Position numbers and translations under genes: made by a program | NCBI GenBank assembly: GCA_036389275.1 | Contig: DASVQE010000027.1 | Coordinates: forward strand, 13,743 to 77,742 | Reading direction: 5' to 3' | DNA: 64,000 nt | From: QHVT01 sp036389275 | GTDB taxonomy: Bacteria > Acidobacteriota > Thermoanaerobaculia > Gp7-AA8 | Notes under the pieces: model-generated | What the model saw: only the letters and a program-made list of their open reading frames with translations | Databases searched by the model: none | What the model was told of the DNA's origin: nothing | Shown: positions 8,291 through 17,323 of the stretch, one piece after another | How the letters are laid out: the number at the start of each line of letters is the position of its first letter | How positions within the stretch are numbered: position 1 is the first letter of the stretch

Positions 8291-9975
8291 GCGAGCACTT
8301 CGACCGTGCCGCTGGCGCCGTCGATGCGGACGCGCGCGCCGTCGCGAATGCGCTCGGTGGCGTTGCCGCAGCCGACCACCGCCGGGATGCCGTACTCGCG
8401 CGCGACCACGGCCGCGTGCGAGAGCGTGCCGCCGCGATCGGTGACGATGCCGCTCAGCAGCGGCAAGAGAGCGTTGTACGACGGCGCGGTGGCGCGCGTG
8501 ATCAGCACGTCACCTTTGCGGACGCGGGCCATGTCCGCGGGCGCGAGGACGAGCCGCGCCACGCCGACGACCTCTCCCGGACTGGCCGGGTAGCCGCTGA
8601 CGCCGGCGGCGTCGCTCCTCGCCGTTTCGCGCGCGGCGAACATCTCGTTCATGACCATGCCGATGGCGCGCGCCGCGCGCGCGGCGGCGGGCGGCAGCCA
8701 CTCGGCGGGCGGCGGATCGGATGGCGTGCCGCCGAGGAATGGAGGTGCGTCGGCGATGGTATGCGTGGCGCGGTAGTGCGCGTGCGCGGCCGCCTCGTCG
8801 GCGGACGGCCCGTTGCCGCCCCCGAGCAGCGACACCAACTCGTCGGGCGTCAGCTCGACCGCATGTTGCGCTTCGTGCAGGCGCCCTTTCGCCACGAGGC
8901 GCTCGCCGGCGGCGAGCAACGCCCGCCGAGTGATGCCGGCAGACCAGGTGTCGTTCTCGTACGTCCGCTCGTCGCGCAGCCGGTACACCGCGCGCGCTTC
9001 CGCGAGCAGCTCGTCGAAGCGCTGCCGATGCTGCGCCGGCACGCGCTCGCGCAGCGCCGCCTCGCGCTCGATCACGTCGTCGCGCGTCTGCGCCGAGCCG
9101 CCGCCGAGCGAGGCGCGGATGTTCTCGACGAGCAGCTCCGGCATCTCTCCGATGGTGAGATCGGCCAGGTCATAGCCGGTGGCGATGCGCACGCCGGCGG
9201 CGTCGACGTAGGCGCGCGCCGCGGCGCCGGCCGCGTCGGTGCGTGCGGTGAGCGCGTCGATGATCGCGCGCGGATCGCTGCCGGCCAGCAGCGTGGCCGC
9301 ATCGGCATGCGCGGCGAGCGCGCGCACCAGCGCCGCCAGTTCGTCCGCCGCGCCGTTCGACACGCGGCTCGCGCCGCGGAACAGCGGCAGCACCGCCGAC
9401 GGCGCGAGACCCGTCCAGTCGCGGACGTGCACCAGAAAATCGCCGAGCGGCAGCATCGCCGTCGCGTTGAACGAGTGATGCGTGGTGATGGCGCGCGTCA
9501 CCGCGTCGCAGCAGCGGCGCACGTGCGCGGCGAGCTCCGCGTCGCTGAGCGCGCGCGCATCGACCGCCTGCAGCTCGCGGTTCTGCCGGATGATGGCCGG
9601 CTTCACCTCGTCGTCCCAGCGCGCCAGATCTTCGCGCCACAGCTTCGTGGCGAAGACCATTTCTGACGTACGGATGCGCTTCCGTACTTCCGGATGCAGC
9701 TTCGTCAGCGCCTGGAAGATCAGTTTCGGCGGCGGACCTTTCGCACCTTTCGGCGCGCCGACCGGCCGCGGGCAGATGTAGATGAAGCGGTTCACGATCC
9801 CGAACTCGAGGTAATCGAGCAGCAAGCCGTAGCGGGAGGTCGTGGCGCGGAATCCGGCCATCGCCGCCGCCGGCATGATGGTCTCCATCGCCCGCGTGAT
9901 CGGACGCGTCATGTGCGTGCGCTCGAGCTCCCACACCCCCGGCCCCGGAGCCTTGAAATCGCCGATGCTTTGCAT
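8287..9975 (-). CDS. PEP-utilising phosphotransferase, substrate-binding plus swivelling His domain (Rph-like, lacks its own ATP-binding domain)
   Basis: The 562-residue protein corresponds to the middle and C-terminal parts of PEP synthase-like or rifampicin-phosphotransferase-like enzymes. The N-terminal segment GVWELERTHMTRPITR matches the start of the substrate-binding domain. The last 90 residues are the mobile His domain, with the catalytic His in GGTLSHAAVVAREYGIPAVVG. The ATP-binding domain normally found at the N-terminus is absent and is encoded by the next gene, where it is fused to an efflux permease. The ATG at 9975 is preferred over an upstream in-frame TTG because a TATCAT box sits 8 nt before it. 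Overlap with the fusion gene is GTGA. Substrate unknown: drug, pyruvate or another acceptor. Confidence 0.85.
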   Translation of the reverse strand: MQSIGDFKAPGPGVWELERTHMTRPITRAMETIMPAAAMAGFRATTSRYGLLLDYLEFGIVNRFIYICPRPVGAPKGAKGPPPKLIFQALTKLHPEVRKRIRTSEMVFATKLWREDLARWDDEVKPAIIRQNRELQAVDARALSDAELAAHVRRCCDAVTRAITTHHSFNATAMLPLGDFLVHVRDWTGLAPSAVLPLFRGASRVSNGAADELAALVRALAAHADAATLLAGSDPRAIIDALTARTDAAGAAARAYVDAAGVRIATGYDLADLTIGEMPELLVENIRASLGGGSAQTRDDVIEREAALRERVPAQHRQRFDELLAEARAVYRLRDERTYENDTWSAGITRRALLAAGERLVAKGRLHEAQHAVELTPDELVSLLGGGNGPSADEAAAHAHYRATHTIADAPPFLGGTPSDPPPAEWLPPAAARAARAIGMVMNEMFAARETARSDAAGVSGYPASPGEVVGVARLVLAPADMARVRKGDVLITRATAPSYNALLPLLSGIVTDRGGTLSHAAVVAREYGIPAVVGCGNATERIRDGARVRIDGASGTVEVLA

Positions 9976-9983
9976 GGCGCGGG

Positions 9984-9989
9984 ATGATA
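9984..9989 (-). promoter_or_regulatory. Candidate -10 box (TATCAT) for the PEP-utilising/efflux pair
   Basis: TATCAT on the minus strand, 8 nt before the ATG at 9975. It suggests the pair has its own promoter inside an otherwise tight reverse run. Confidence 0.4.
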
Positions 9990-9996
9990 GCAAGCG

Positions 9997-11298
9997 TCAG
10001 CGCGCGGGCGTGACGCGCCAGATCGCGTTGCCGACATCGTCCGCGACCAGCAGCGCGCCGGCGCGATCGACGGCCATGCCGACCGGCCGTCCCATGGCCC
10101 GATCGCGCTCGTCGATGAAGCCGGTCAGCACGTCTTCCGCCTCGCCCCTCGGCCGGCCGTTCGCGAACGGCACGAAGATCACCTTGTATCCGCTGCGCGG
10201 CCGGCGGTTCCACGAGCCGTGCTGCCCGATGAATGCGCCGCCGGCGTAGTGCGGCGGCAGCAGCGAGGCGGTGTAGAACGCGAGGCCGAGAGAACCGGCG
10301 TGCGGGCCGATGGCGTAGTCGGGCGTGACCGCGGTGGCGACGAGCTCGGGACGCTGCGGCTGCACGCGCGCGTCGACATGCCGGCCGAAGTAGCTGTACG
10401 GCCAGCCGTAGAACGAGCCGTCGCGAATCGAGGTGAAGAGGTCGGGCACCAGGTCGCTGCCCATCTCGTCGCGCTCGTTGACGACAGCCCAGAGCGCGCC
10501 GGACGACGGCTCCCACGCCATTCCCACCGGGTTGCGCAGGCCGCTCGCGAAGAGGCGCGCCGACTTGGCGCGCGGATCGACTTCGAGGATCGCCGCGCGC
10601 CGTTCTTCCGCGGCCATGCCGCGCTCGCCGATGTTGCTGTCGGAGCCGACCGAGACGTAGAGCCGCGAGCCGTCGCCGTTCGCGACCACGTTGCGCGTCC
10701 AGTGATAGTTGTGCGCGCCGGCGGGCAGCGCCACGATCGTCTCCGGCGCGGCGGTGATGCTCGTGTCGCCGTCGCGATACGGCACGCGCACCACCGCGTC
10801 GGTGTTGCCGACGTAGAACGCATCGCCGGCCAGCGCCATCCCGAACGGCGAGTGGAGGTGCTCGAGAAACGGCGTGCGCGTCTCCGCCACGCCGTCGCCG
10901 TCGGCATCGCGCAGCAGCGTGATCCGGTCGGGACTCGGCACCGCCGCGCCGGCGACTTTCTGGAAGTGGTCCATGAACCACTCCTTGATGGTGCGGCGAT
11001 GCGGCGGCTTGGCCGGCGCGTTCGTCTCCGCCACCAGCACGTCGCCGTTCGGCAGCACGTACAGCCAGCGCGGATGCTGCAGCCCCGTCGCGAACGCATG
11101 CACCGCCAGACCGCTCGCCGCGACTGGCGTCCGTCCATCCGGCCAACCGGTCGCTTTGGCGATCTTCACCGTCGGCACGAGCGACGGCTGCGGCGACGGC
11201 AGCTCCGGCCGCGCGCCGACGCCGGCATCCACCGGCAGGCGCGCGTGCTCGCAGGCCGCGAGGAGAACGGCAAGCAACAACAGACTGCGTCCGCGCAT
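9997..11298 (-). CDS. PQQ-dependent sugar (sorbosone-type) dehydrogenase family lipoprotein
   Basis: The 433-residue protein has a lipoprotein signal (LLLLAVLLAAC, Cys at about 17). The rest is a six-bladed beta-propeller of the soluble PQQ glucose/sorbosone dehydrogenase family. Recognisable segments are HPRWLYVLPNGDVLVAETN, YVSVGSDSNIGERG, SGLRNPVGMAWEP, IGQHGSWNRRPRSGYKV and GMAVDRAGALLVADD. Members oxidise sugars or aldehydes in the periplasm, and some only bind. It starts at the ATG directly before the lipobox stretch; earlier in-frame codons belong to the shadow of the upstream peptidase gene. It lies 29 nt downstream of the M14 peptidase gene and is probably co-transcribed with it. Confidence 0.88.
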   Translation of the reverse strand: MRGRSLLLLAVLLAACEHARLPVDAGVGARPELPSPQPSLVPTVKIAKATGWPDGRTPVAASGLAVHAFATGLQHPRWLYVLPNGDVLVAETNAPAKPPHRRTIKEWFMDHFQKVAGAAVPSPDRITLLRDADGDGVAETRTPFLEHLHSPFGMALAGDAFYVGNTDAVVRVPYRDGDTSITAAPETIVALPAGAHNYHWTRNVVANGDGSRLYVSVGSDSNIGERGMAAEERRAAILEVDPRAKSARLFASGLRNPVGMAWEPSSGALWAVVNERDEMGSDLVPDLFTSIRDGSFYGWPYSYFGRHVDARVQPQRPELVATAVTPDYAIGPHAGSLGLAFYTASLLPPHYAGGAFIGQHGSWNRRPRSGYKVIFVPFANGRPRGEAEDVLTGFIDERDRAMGRPVGMAVDRAGALLVADDVGNAIWRVTPAR

Positions 11299-11327
11299 GC
11301 ACAATGCGCGTTCATGATTCGCGCCGA

Positions 11328-13646
11328 CTACTGCGCCGACGCGTTCTGCTGCAACGACCACCAGAGCGCGTTGAACACCAGCGGGAAGGTCGCGTGCGTC
11401 TGTCCGCGATGCTGCGGGCGGAAGCCGTAGAGCACGATCTTTCCCTTGCCGTACGTCACCGCCACCAGCGCCGCCTTGCGCGTGAGCCGCTGCGCGCCTT
11501 CGATCCAGCCGGAGAGCAGAACGTCGCGCGCTTCGTCGGGATAGGTGGCGAGCACCCACCGCTGCGTGTCGGGCGCGGGCGCGGTGGTGTCGAACGCGAT
11601 GGCGGAGTCGAGGAACGCCGCCGTCTCCGCCGGCATCCCCATCGTCACCGGATGATCGGGACGGATGCGCAGCCGCACCAGCGAGCCGGGGTTCGAGTAG
11701 TCGTCCGGCTTCGCGCCGGCCAGCGCGTTGCGCACCGGGATGTTGAACTCGTCGATGACGTAGTCGCACGAGCCGGCGAATGCGAGCAGCGTCCCGCCGC
11801 CGTCGACGAATGCGCGCAGCGCATCGGCGCCCGCTTTCTCCAGTCCGCCGCGATACTCCGGCGGCACTTCGATCTCGTAGCGCATCGAGCCTTCGCCGCC
11901 GCGGCGCCGGCCGGTGGCAAGGATGTCCTTCGGCATATCCGGAAGGATGACCGCGTCGTATCCGGAGAGGCCTTTCTGCACTTCCTGCGGCGAGAGGCCT
12001 TTCACCGGCACGCCGTAGGTGTCGAGCAGCCAGCGCGTCCATCCTTCATCCATCGACGGCTGCCACGGTTTGTACGTGGCCACGCGCGGCATGCGCGCGA
12101 GCTTCTGTCCGCGCGCAATCACTTCCTTCGTCGCCGGCTGCACTTCCGTCACCCGCGTCGTTCCCTCGGGTATCACCGCGCGCTCGACGCGCACGCCCAT
12201 CTGCAGCGGCAGCGTCCAGGTGGCGACGTCGTACGGCTCGAGGATGTCTTTCCCCGGCTGCAGCCGCACTTCCGGATAGCGCTGCGGCTCGAGCATCTCG
12301 ATGATGAACTTCGAGTACGGCTGCGCGAGCGGAATCCAGTAGTCGCCGTTCGCCGCCTGCCGCACCTCGACGTTGTGCTCGTTCATCAGCCAGGCGAGGT
12401 ACTGCGCGGTCGGCCAGTCGCGCTGATCGTGCGGGATGCGATAGCCGTCGCGCGGCGCGAGCGCGATGGCGCTGCGCGCGCGCACGAGCAGATCGCGCTG
12501 CAGGTCTTCGCGCCGGTCCGCCGCGAGCTCGAGCAGCGCGTCGGAGGCGATGCGCTCGTAATCCATGATGTCGCGCATCCGCCACCAGCCGCCTTTCCAC
12601 GGATTCGGGTGGTTGATGGTCGGCTTGTACTCGACGAGCCCTTTCGAGCCGCCGCGCAGCTCGTTCGGCTCGACGTAGATCGGCGAGGCGATGCGCGCCG
12701 AGGCCGTCTCCAGCAGCAGGCCGGTGACGTTCTTCCACCAGCCGGTGTTGCGCGTGCCGCCGAGCCAGTAGGCGTCGAACGAGTAGCCGTAAATCAATCC
12801 GCTCTTGCCGGCCTGCTCGAGGCGGTAGGCCATGTTCGAGCCGACCAGATTCGCCTCGCGCCAGATCAGCGGATGGACGTCGGGATCGACCGGGTCGGCG
12901 AACGGCGGAATGAACATGCGCGGCCCGTCGGTGCCCATCTGATGCTCGTCGACGAAGAGCTGCGGCGCCCATTCCTTGTAGATGGCGCGGTTCATGGCCC
13001 GCGTCTCGACCTGCGTGAGCATGTACCAGTCGCGATTGTTGTCGTGGCCGGTGTAGTGGTGGTAGATCCACGGCAGGCTGCCGCCCTCGTACTTGGTGCC
13101 GAGGTATTTGCGGTAGTAGTCGGTGATCATGATCTGCCCGTCGGGATTGAGCGACGGGACGAGCAGCAGGACGACGTTGTCGAGGCGGCGCTTCGTCTCC
13201 GCGTCGTTCGCGCTCGCCAGCGCGTACGCCCATTCCATCGCCATCTGGCTCGAGGCGATCTCCGACGCGTGGATGTTGCAGGTGACGAGGACGATCGACT
13301 TTCCTTCGCGCACGAGCGACTCGGCATCGGCATCCGACAGGCCGCGCGGATCGGCCAGGCGCCGCGCGATCTCCTGCAGGCGCGTCTTGTTGCGCAGGTT
13401 CTGCTCGGAGGAGATCACCGCCATCACGAACTCTTCGCCGAGAGTCGACTTGCCGAGGACCTCGATGTCGACGCGCGGCGACGCCTCGTCGAGCGCGCGC
13501 AGATAGGCGCGCACCTGTTTGTAGTCGGCGAGCACGCGATCGCTCCCGACCTGCATCTTCAGGAACTGCGACGGCGAGGCGATTTGCGCCGCATGCAAAT
13601 GCGTGGCGACGAGAAGGAGCAGCAGCGAGCGGAGGAGCTGTCTCAT
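11328..13646 (-). CDS. Secreted M14-family zinc carboxypeptidase-like protein, large
   Basis: The 772-residue protein has a cleavable signal (RQLLRSLLLLLVATHLHAAQ). The M14 domain occupies roughly residues 30-330, with the zinc site HASEIASS (HxxE), the substrate segment PSLNPDGQ and an RDWYMLTQVET stretch typical of this subfamily. The C-terminal half (about 480-770) looks like a class-I-glutamine-amidotransferase-like accessory fold (LLAFAGSCDYVIDEF, VTYGKGKIVLYGFRPQHRGQTHATF). The architecture fits the large exported M14 proteins of Acidobacteriota and Bacteroidota, which probably degrade peptides for nutrition. The ATG at 13646 was chosen because it starts the signal peptide and has a CATAAT box 9 nt upstream. 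It is divergent from the C1 protease fusion gene. Confidence 0.9.
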   Translation of the reverse strand: MRQLLRSLLLLLVATHLHAAQIASPSQFLKMQVGSDRVLADYKQVRAYLRALDEASPRVDIEVLGKSTLGEEFVMAVISSEQNLRNKTRLQEIARRLADPRGLSDADAESLVREGKSIVLVTCNIHASEIASSQMAMEWAYALASANDAETKRRLDNVVLLLVPSLNPDGQIMITDYYRKYLGTKYEGGSLPWIYHHYTGHDNNRDWYMLTQVETRAMNRAIYKEWAPQLFVDEHQMGTDGPRMFIPPFADPVDPDVHPLIWREANLVGSNMAYRLEQAGKSGLIYGYSFDAYWLGGTRNTGWWKNVTGLLLETASARIASPIYVEPNELRGGSKGLVEYKPTINHPNPWKGGWWRMRDIMDYERIASDALLELAADRREDLQRDLLVRARSAIALAPRDGYRIPHDQRDWPTAQYLAWLMNEHNVEVRQAANGDYWIPLAQPYSKFIIEMLEPQRYPEVRLQPGKDILEPYDVATWTLPLQMGVRVERAVIPEGTTRVTEVQPATKEVIARGQKLARMPRVATYKPWQPSMDEGWTRWLLDTYGVPVKGLSPQEVQKGLSGYDAVILPDMPKDILATGRRRGGEGSMRYEIEVPPEYRGGLEKAGADALRAFVDGGGTLLAFAGSCDYVIDEFNIPVRNALAGAKPDDYSNPGSLVRLRIRPDHPVTMGMPAETAAFLDSAIAFDTTAPAPDTQRWVLATYPDEARDVLLSGWIEGAQRLTRKAALVAVTYGKGKIVLYGFRPQHRGQTHATFPLVFNALWWSLQQNASAQ

Positions 13647-13655
13647 GGGCGCCGG

Positions 13656-13661
13656 ATTATG
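13656..13661 (-). promoter_or_regulatory. Candidate -10 box (CATAAT) for the M14 peptidase
   Basis: CATAAT on the minus strand, 9 nt before the ATG at 13646. Confidence 0.4.
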
Positions 13662-13668
13662 ACAGGCG

Positions 13669-13674
13669 TACAAT
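13669..13674 (+). promoter_or_regulatory. Candidate -10 box (TACAAT) for the C1 protease fusion gene
   Basis: TACAAT, 27 nt before the ATG at 13702. It is divergent from the CATAAT box of the peptidase gene only 7 bp away. Confidence 0.4.
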
Positions 13675-13687
13675 TGCTTCCATACCA

Positions 13688-13693
13688 AAGGAG
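13688..13693 (+). promoter_or_regulatory. Shine-Dalgarno site (AAGGAG)
   Basis: AAGGAG with 8 nt to the ATG at 13702. It is one of the few strong ribosome sites in the window, and contrasts with the many apparently leaderless genes. Confidence 0.6.
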
Positions 13694-13701
13694 ATCCATC
13701 C

Positions 13702-15765
13702 ATGCCGAACCCCGTCCTGCGCGTTCTGGACGAGGACCGCGTACTGAACGCGCTCCCCGATCCGCTCGACTTCCGCGACCAGATGTACGTGCCGTCGCTC
13801 GTCTATGTGGCGCCGCAGCGCACGCTGCACGATTTCTTCGCCGCATGCGGCGGCAAGGAGAACGTGGAGGTGCTGAACCAGAGGTCCGAGGGCGCCTGCA
13901 CCGGCTTCGCTCTCGCCGCGGTGGCGAACTATCTGCTGCGCACGAGCAAGGTCAAGCCGCCGGCCACCGCCGTGCCCGAGCCGCACGCGAAGGTGAGCGC
14001 GCGCATGCTCTACGAGATGGCGCGCCGCTACGACGAATGGGCGGGTGAGGACTACTCCGGCTCCAGCGCGCGCGGCGCGATGAAAGGGTGGCACAAGCAC
14101 GGCGTCTGCACGTGGGAGAGTTGGGAGTACGCGCCCGGCGATGCCGGCACGCTGACCAAAGCGCGCGCCGAGGAAGCGAGGCAGCGGCCGCTCGGCGCGT
14201 ACTACCGCGTCAACCACAGAGACCTCGTGGCCATGCACGCCGCGCTCGCCGAAGTGGGGATTCTCTACGCCACGTCGCGCGTGCACGCCGGCTGGCGCAG
14301 CGTCGGCGCGGACGGGATCATCCGCAAGCGTCCGAACATGATCGGCGGCCACGCCTTCGCCATCGTCGCGTACGACGACGCCGGCTTCTGGGTGCAGAAC
14401 TCGTGGGGTCCGAAGTGGGGAAAGGATGGCTTCTGCAAAGTCTCCTACGACGACTGGCTCGAGAATGGTTCCGACGTCTGGGTAGCGCGCCTCGGCGTGC
14501 CGGTCTCGCTCACCGACAAAGCGTCGGTGGCCATCCTGCAGGCCGCCGGCCGCATCAGCTCACCCGGCGAGCAGCAGCATGAGCTCCGCCCGCACATCAT
14601 CAGCCTCGGCAACGACGGGCAGTTGCGCACCACCGGCGCCTTCGGCACCAGCGAAGCGGACGTGAAGGCGCTCTTCGAGCACGACATCACCGATCGCTTC
14701 AACGAATGGAAAGGGAAGCCGCGCCGCCTGCTGCTGTACGCGCACGGCGGCCTTGTGAGCGAGCAGTCGGCCGTGCAGCGCGTGAGCGAGTATCTGCCGA
14801 CGCTGCTGGCGAACCACATCTATCCGCTGGCGTTCTCCTGGAAGAGCGACTACTGGACGACGATCACCAACATCCTGCAGGACGCGCTCAAGCGGCAGCG
14901 TCCCGAGGGAGTGCTCGACGCGGCGAAGGACTTTCTGCTCGACCGCGCCGACGACGCGCTCGAGCCGCTGGCGCGCGCGCTGACCGGCCGCGCGGCGTGG
15001 AAAGAGATGAAGGAGAACGCCGAACGCGCGTCGCTGCCGGCCGAGGGCCGCAGGAAAGCGGGCGGCGCGCGAGTCGTCGCCGCGGCGATCAAGGCGCTGC
15101 GCGATCAGTTCCCCGACCTCGAGGTGCATCTGGTCGCGCACAGCGCCGGCAGCATCCTCTTCGGGCCGCTCGCGAATCTGCTGGCGAGCAAAGAAGGCGC
15201 GGCCGCGCACGGCGTGACCGGCTACGGCGTGCCGATCAAGACCTGCACGCTCTGGGCGCCGGCCTGCACGATGAAGTTCTTCGAGCAGTTCTACGCGCCG
15301 GTGATGAGCCGCATCGGCCAGTTCAGCATCTTCACGCTCACCGACCGCGCCGAGCAGGACGACAACTGCGCCGGCATCTACAACAAGTCGCTGCTCTACC
15401 TGGTGAGCAACGCGCTCGAAGACACTCCGCACATTCCGGGCTTGCGCGACGGCACGCCGATCCTGGGAATGGAGACCTGGCTCGACGCGGCCCTCAAGAA
15501 GAACACGCCGCTGGCGGCGCAGCTCCGCAAGATCAAGGTGGTGCGCTCGCCGAACACGCAGGCCCTCGACAGCGGGCGCGCGGCCACGGCGAAACATCAC
15601 GGCGAGTTCGACGACGACCACGCGGTGGTGAAGTCGACCTTCATCCGCATCCTCGGCGCCGACGGCGCGGCCGCGCAGAAAGTCGCCGCGCAGAAAATCG
15701 CCATCAAGGGGAGCGCCGGCAGCCGCGTCGACCGCCGCCACGCCTTCAATCAACTCTTCCGATGA
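13702..15765 (+). CDS. Fusion: papain-like (C1) cysteine protease plus alpha/beta hydrolase, no signal peptide
   Basis: The 687-residue protein has two catalytic modules. Residues about 20-270 are a papain-like domain with the oxyanion and nucleophile segment RSEGACTGFA (Cys66), the His in GGHAFAIVAYDD (His217) and the Asn in VQNSWGPKWG (Asn233), so the triad is complete. Residues about 335-670 look like an alpha/beta hydrolase: LLLYAHGG forms the oxyanion loop and HLVAHSAGS the nucleophile elbow (Ser481). No propeptide or secretion signal is seen, so a cytoplasmic enzyme, or one exported by another route, is expected. The start has a strong AAGGAG site. I do not recognise a named family with this pairing; a toxin, effector or peptide-tailoring role is only speculation. 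Confidence 0.85.
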   Translation: MPNPVLRVLDEDRVLNALPDPLDFRDQMYVPSLVYVAPQRTLHDFFAACGGKENVEVLNQRSEGACTGFALAAVANYLLRTSKVKPPATAVPEPHAKVSARMLYEMARRYDEWAGEDYSGSSARGAMKGWHKHGVCTWESWEYAPGDAGTLTKARAEEARQRPLGAYYRVNHRDLVAMHAALAEVGILYATSRVHAGWRSVGADGIIRKRPNMIGGHAFAIVAYDDAGFWVQNSWGPKWGKDGFCKVSYDDWLENGSDVWVARLGVPVSLTDKASVAILQAAGRISSPGEQQHELRPHIISLGNDGQLRTTGAFGTSEADVKALFEHDITDRFNEWKGKPRRLLLYAHGGLVSEQSAVQRVSEYLPTLLANHIYPLAFSWKSDYWTTITNILQDALKRQRPEGVLDAAKDFLLDRADDALEPLARALTGRAAWKEMKENAERASLPAEGRRKAGGARVVAAAIKALRDQFPDLEVHLVAHSAGSILFGPLANLLASKEGAAAHGVTGYGVPIKTCTLWAPACTMKFFEQFYAPVMSRIGQFSIFTLTDRAEQDDNCAGIYNKSLLYLVSNALEDTPHIPGLRDGTPILGMETWLDAALKKNTPLAAQLRKIKVVRSPNTQALDSGRAATAKHHGEFDDDHAVVKSTFIRILGADGAAAQKVAAQKIAIKGSAGSRVDRRHAFNQLFR

Positions 15766-15785
15766 ATCGCCCGCGCGGCGGACGG

Positions 15786-15791
15786 TATAAC
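15786..15791 (+). promoter_or_regulatory. Candidate -10 box (TATAAC) for the nucleotidase/permease pair
   Basis: TATAAC, 8 nt before the ATG at 15800. Confidence 0.4.
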
Positions 15792-15799
15792 GTAGCAGC

Positions 15800-17323
15800 A
15801 TGAATACCGTCCGCCGCCTGGCGCTCCTCGCCGCGGCCGCACTGCTCGCGGCGTGCGCCACCACCGCGCCGCCGCCCGCGCATTTCAAGATCCTGCAGCT
15901 CAACGACGTCTACAAGATCGAAGGTCTCGAGGCCGGCGCCAGCGGCGGCCTGGCGCGCGTGCGCACGCTGCGCAAGCATCTCGAGTCCGACGGCACGCCC
16001 GTGCTCCTGCTGCACGCCGGCGACGCGCTCTTCCCGTCGGTGATGAGCAAGTACCTCGAGGCCAAGCCGATGATCGCGGTGCTGAACCTGCTCGACGGCG
16101 ATGCCGCGGCGCGCGATCCGCGCCTGGCCATCACCTTCGGCAATCACGAGTTCGACAAGAGCGATCCGACGATCCTGCTCGCGCGCATGGGCGAGTCGCA
16201 GTTCGACTGGGTCTCGACCAACAGCGTCTGGTGCCATCCCGACTGCAACGCGAAGTTTCCGGCCGCGGAGACGATGCTCTACGACCTCGGCGGATTGAAA
16301 GTGGGCGTGCTCGGCCTGCTCTATCCGATGCAGAAGCCGTACGTGAAGACCACCGACCTCGCCGACGCGGCGATGCGCGCGGTGCAGTCGCTGCGCGGCC
16401 GCGGCGCGCGCGTGGTCGTTGCCGTCACGCACGAGGACATGAGCGATGACGTCGCCCTGGCGAAGAGCGTCCCCGGCATCGACCTCATCGTCGGCGGCCA
16501 CGATCATCTCTTTCTGCAGGAACGCGTCGGCGACACCTGGATCACGAAGGCGGACGCCGATGCGAAGAGCGTGATCGTCTACGACGTCAATGTCGGTGCG
16601 CGCGTGCAGACCACGCCGCTGCGGGTCGTGCTCGATACGACCATCGCGAAGGATCCAACCGTCGACGCGGAAGTGCAGCGCTGGCTCGGCGTGCTGTCGG
16701 AGAAGCTCGGCGGCAACCGCACCCTCGGCACGACCAGGAATCTTCTCGAAGGAGTCGAGCCGGCCGTGCGCGGGCGCGAGACAGCGCTCGGCAATCTGCT
16801 CGCCGACGTCGCCCGCGAGCAGATGCAGACCGACGTGGCGTTCATCAACGGCGGCAGCATCCGCATCAACGACAACATCCCGCCCGGCCCGATCACCAGC
16901 TACGACATGGAAGGCATCTTCTATTACACGAACACGCTGGTGGCCTTTCCGCTCACCGGGCGGCAAGTGCTCGACATGCTGAACAACTCCGTCTCGCGCG
17001 CCGACGCCGGCGACGGGCGCTTCCTGCAGGTGTCGGGCATCCGCTTCGGCTATCGCGCGAACGGCGGCGGCTACGTGGTCGACGCGAGCGACGTCACGGT
17101 CGGCGGCAAGCCGCTCGATCTCGATGCGACGTACAGCGTGGCCAGCGTCGACTACCTCTACCTGCATGGCACCGAGGACAACTACACGCTCTTCGGCGAC
17201 GCCACGCGCCCGCCGAAGATCCATACGGAACGGGAAGCGGACTTCCGCAAGTCCGTCGAGGCGTACATCACGAAGTCCGGAACGGTGGAACAGTCGGTGG
17301 AAGGGCGGATCGTCCGCAGATGA
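15800..17323 (+). CDS. 5'-nucleotidase / UshA-type metallophosphatase lipoprotein
   Basis: The 507-residue protein has a lipoprotein signal (LALLAAAALLAAC, Cys about 19). The metallophosphatase domain (about 27-260) has FKILQLNDVY, LLLHAGDAL, TFGNHEFD and VGGHDH, the normal metal-binding motifs of the 5'-nucleotidase family. The C-terminal nucleotide-binding domain (about 310-480) includes ALGNLLADVAREQ and INGGSIR. The protein probably hydrolyses nucleotides or related phosphoesters in the periplasm, anchored to a membrane. Its ATGA overlap with the downstream LolC/E-type permease gene suggests a shared transcript. Confidence 0.92.
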   Translation: MNTVRRLALLAAAALLAACATTAPPPAHFKILQLNDVYKIEGLEAGASGGLARVRTLRKHLESDGTPVLLLHAGDALFPSVMSKYLEAKPMIAVLNLLDGDAAARDPRLAITFGNHEFDKSDPTILLARMGESQFDWVSTNSVWCHPDCNAKFPAAETMLYDLGGLKVGVLGLLYPMQKPYVKTTDLADAAMRAVQSLRGRGARVVVAVTHEDMSDDVALAKSVPGIDLIVGGHDHLFLQERVGDTWITKADADAKSVIVYDVNVGARVQTTPLRVVLDTTIAKDPTVDAEVQRWLGVLSEKLGGNRTLGTTRNLLEGVEPAVRGRETALGNLLADVAREQMQTDVAFINGGSIRINDNIPPGPITSYDMEGIFYYTNTLVAFPLTGRQVLDMLNNSVSRADAGDGRFLQVSGIRFGYRANGGGYVVDASDVTVGGKPLDLDATYSVASVDYLYLHGTEDNYTLFGDATRPPKIHTEREADFRKSVEAYITKSGTVEQSVEGRIVRR

